From a virus, in the IMG/VR virus record IMGVR_UViG_3300044695_004426, positions 1 to 43,440 of that record: a DNA stretch of 43,440 nt; one strand, written 5' to 3'. The translations under genes were made by a program, and so were the position numbers. Under the pieces are notes generated by a model, which saw nothing but the letters and a program-made list of their open reading frames with translations, made no database searches and had not been told where the DNA came from. Below are positions 42,382-43,440 of this stretch, piece by piece; position 1 is the first letter of the stretch; each line of letters opens with the position of its first letter.

Positions 42382-43440
42382 TGACAGATCTTCGGTCGGT
42401 GGTGAACGCCGCTGGTGGTGATCCTGACCGGTTGCGGCGGTTGGTTGAGTCGTTGTCCGACGACGAGGTGTTAGCGGTCCTCGAGGACTGGTCGCCGGGA
42501 CCTGGTCAGGTTCCACCGGAAGGCGAGTGGGGAATCTGGTTGTTTCTTGCCGGTCGTGGTGCCGGTAAGACTCGTGCGGGTGCCGAGTGGGTCAAGAACC
42601 GGGTTCGGGAGTTGGCTCCGTCGGTGTCGGGCACGGTTCGTGGCGGGATGGTGGCACCGACGTTGGACGATGTTCGGTCGGTCATGGTGGAAGGCGACTC
42701 GGGTTTGTTGTCGATTCTGCCGCCGTCAATGCTGGTGAACGGGTCGGTGGAGGACTCGTGGAACCGTGGCCCGTGTGAGCTTCGGTTGGATACCGGGTCA
42801 GGGGTGGCGTTCGTGCGTGGGTACTCGGCGGAACGTGCCCGACGGTTACGAGGTCCGCAGCATCATGTGGTGTGGATCGACGAACCGGCAGAGTTTCGGG
42901 ACGCCCGGTTGGGTTTAGGTGAGGACACCACCGCGGCAATGGCTCTGATCGGGTTGCGGTTGCCGCCTGATCCACGGATGGTCGTTACCGGTACACCGAA
43001 GAACGTTCGTCTGATCCGTGACCTGTTGGCCCATCCGTCCACGGTTCGGACCACGGCAACCACCTACGACAACCTCCACAACCTCGGTGACGACTACCGG
43101 GCACGGGTGATCGACCGGTACGAGGGCACCAGGTTGGGGCGTCAGGAACTTTATGCCGAACTCTTGGAGGAGGCGGGCGGTGCGTTCTCCCGTGACTGGT
43201 TCCCGATCGTGGACGAACCGTTGGGAGGTCGCCTGATCCGTGGGTGGGACTTGGCGGCGACTGAACCCTCCGACTCGAACCCGGACCCGGACTGGACGGT
43301 CGGTGCGTTGGTGGCGTGGGATCCTGACGCTCAGGCACCAGGCGGGCGGCGTGGAATGTTGCAGGTCCGGCATGTTGCCCGGTGGCGGGCCGGTCCCGGT
43401 TCGACTCAGGACCGGTTCCTCGAGATGTGTCGTGAGGACC
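42381..43440 (+). CDS. terminase large subunit (truncated by window end)
   Basis: At least 353 residues from GTG 42381, open at the right edge. Walker A is AGRGAGKT (57-64) and Walker B is HHVVWIDEPAE (D167, E168), with coupling sequence VVTGTPKN after it. The nuclease domain begins with RLIRGWDLAATEP near residue 283, with the first catalytic aspartate. It cuts and pumps DNA into the portal. The remaining nuclease residues lie beyond the window. Confidence 0.9.
   Translation, partial: MTDLRSVVNAAGGDPDRLRRLVESLSDDEVLAVLEDWSPGPGQVPPEGEWGIWLFLAGRGAGKTRAGAEWVKNRVRELAPSVSGTVRGGMVAPTLDDVRSVMVEGDSGLLSILPPSMLVNGSVEDSWNRGPCELRLDTGSGVAFVRGYSAERARRLRGPQHHVVWIDEPAEFRDARLGLGEDTTAAMALIGLRLPPDPRMVVTGTPKNVRLIRDLLAHPSTVRTTATTYDNLHNLGDDYRARVIDRYEGTRLGRQELYAELLEEAGGAFSRDWFPIVDEPLGGRLIRGWDLAATEPSDSNPDPDWTVGALVAWDPDAQAPGGRRGMLQVRHVARWRAGPGSTQDRFLEMCRED

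Overview
The window is one uninterrupted stretch of a GC-rich tailed-phage genome. All supported genes lie on the + strand, GTG starts are very common, and most neighbours overlap by 4 bases or so. A Wbl (WhiB-like) regulator, high GC and actinophage-type structural genes point to an actinobacterial host. A 988-residue tape measure and the absence of sheath genes point to a siphovirus. No integrase, repressor, tRNA or CRISPR array is visible. Both window ends cut genes: the C-terminal end of a glycosyltransferase on the left and the large terminase on the right. Polymerase, primase and helicase genes are not here, so they are either outside the window or supplied by the host.

Layout. (1) 1-2655: glycosyltransferase, glycosyltransferase, SAM methyltransferase and TagB/F-like transferase. 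(2) 2643-7182: small proteins, a BppU-like protein and a 1060-residue collagen-like fibre. (3) 7244-12867: portal-MuF fusion, capsid maturation protease, Mu gp27-like small protein and metallophosphoesterase. (4) 12868-14351: a regulatory and accessory stretch with a zinc-ribbon microprotein, a strong promoter and hairpin leader, a resolvase-tail-like HTH protein, a terminator, four 24-bp tandem repeats, 11-bp repeats and a capsid promoter. (5) 14352-29417: major capsid, probable tail tube, head-tail connectors, SSB, frameshifted tail chaperones, tape measure, minor tail proteins, amidase endolysin and two membrane proteins likely involved in lysis, closed by a clear terminator. (6) 29540-37628: accessory, recombination and replication genes, including ERF, an O-like HTH protein, a cytosine-methylase stub, HNH, a resolvase-type nuclease and Wbl. 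(7) 37630-41874: a ParB-like gene, dpdA, queC, queD, queE and a phosphoribosyltransferase-folE fusion. (8) 41917-end: small and large terminase.

The most striking system is region 7. It is a complete GTP-to-preQ0 pathway (FolE, QueD, QueE, QueC) translationally coupled to a DpdA-type transglycosylase, which predicts 7-deazaguanine (most likely preQ0) in the phage DNA. It comes with a phosphoribosyltransferase that could recycle the guanine released by DpdA. A truncated C5-cytosine methylase elsewhere looks like the relic of a different DNA-modification strategy. The palindrome CTCGAG is about three-fold over-represented, in all three codon registers.

Regulation: three strong promoters (13125, 29544, 35178), and a weaker relative at 2926, share an unusual spacer sequence. 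The three strong ones run into a short hairpin and then an ACA(A/C)GGAG-type ribosome site, so they look like one regulon for the non-structural genes. The structural genes appear to be driven from near 14203. All functional calls are from reading motifs, not from database searches.
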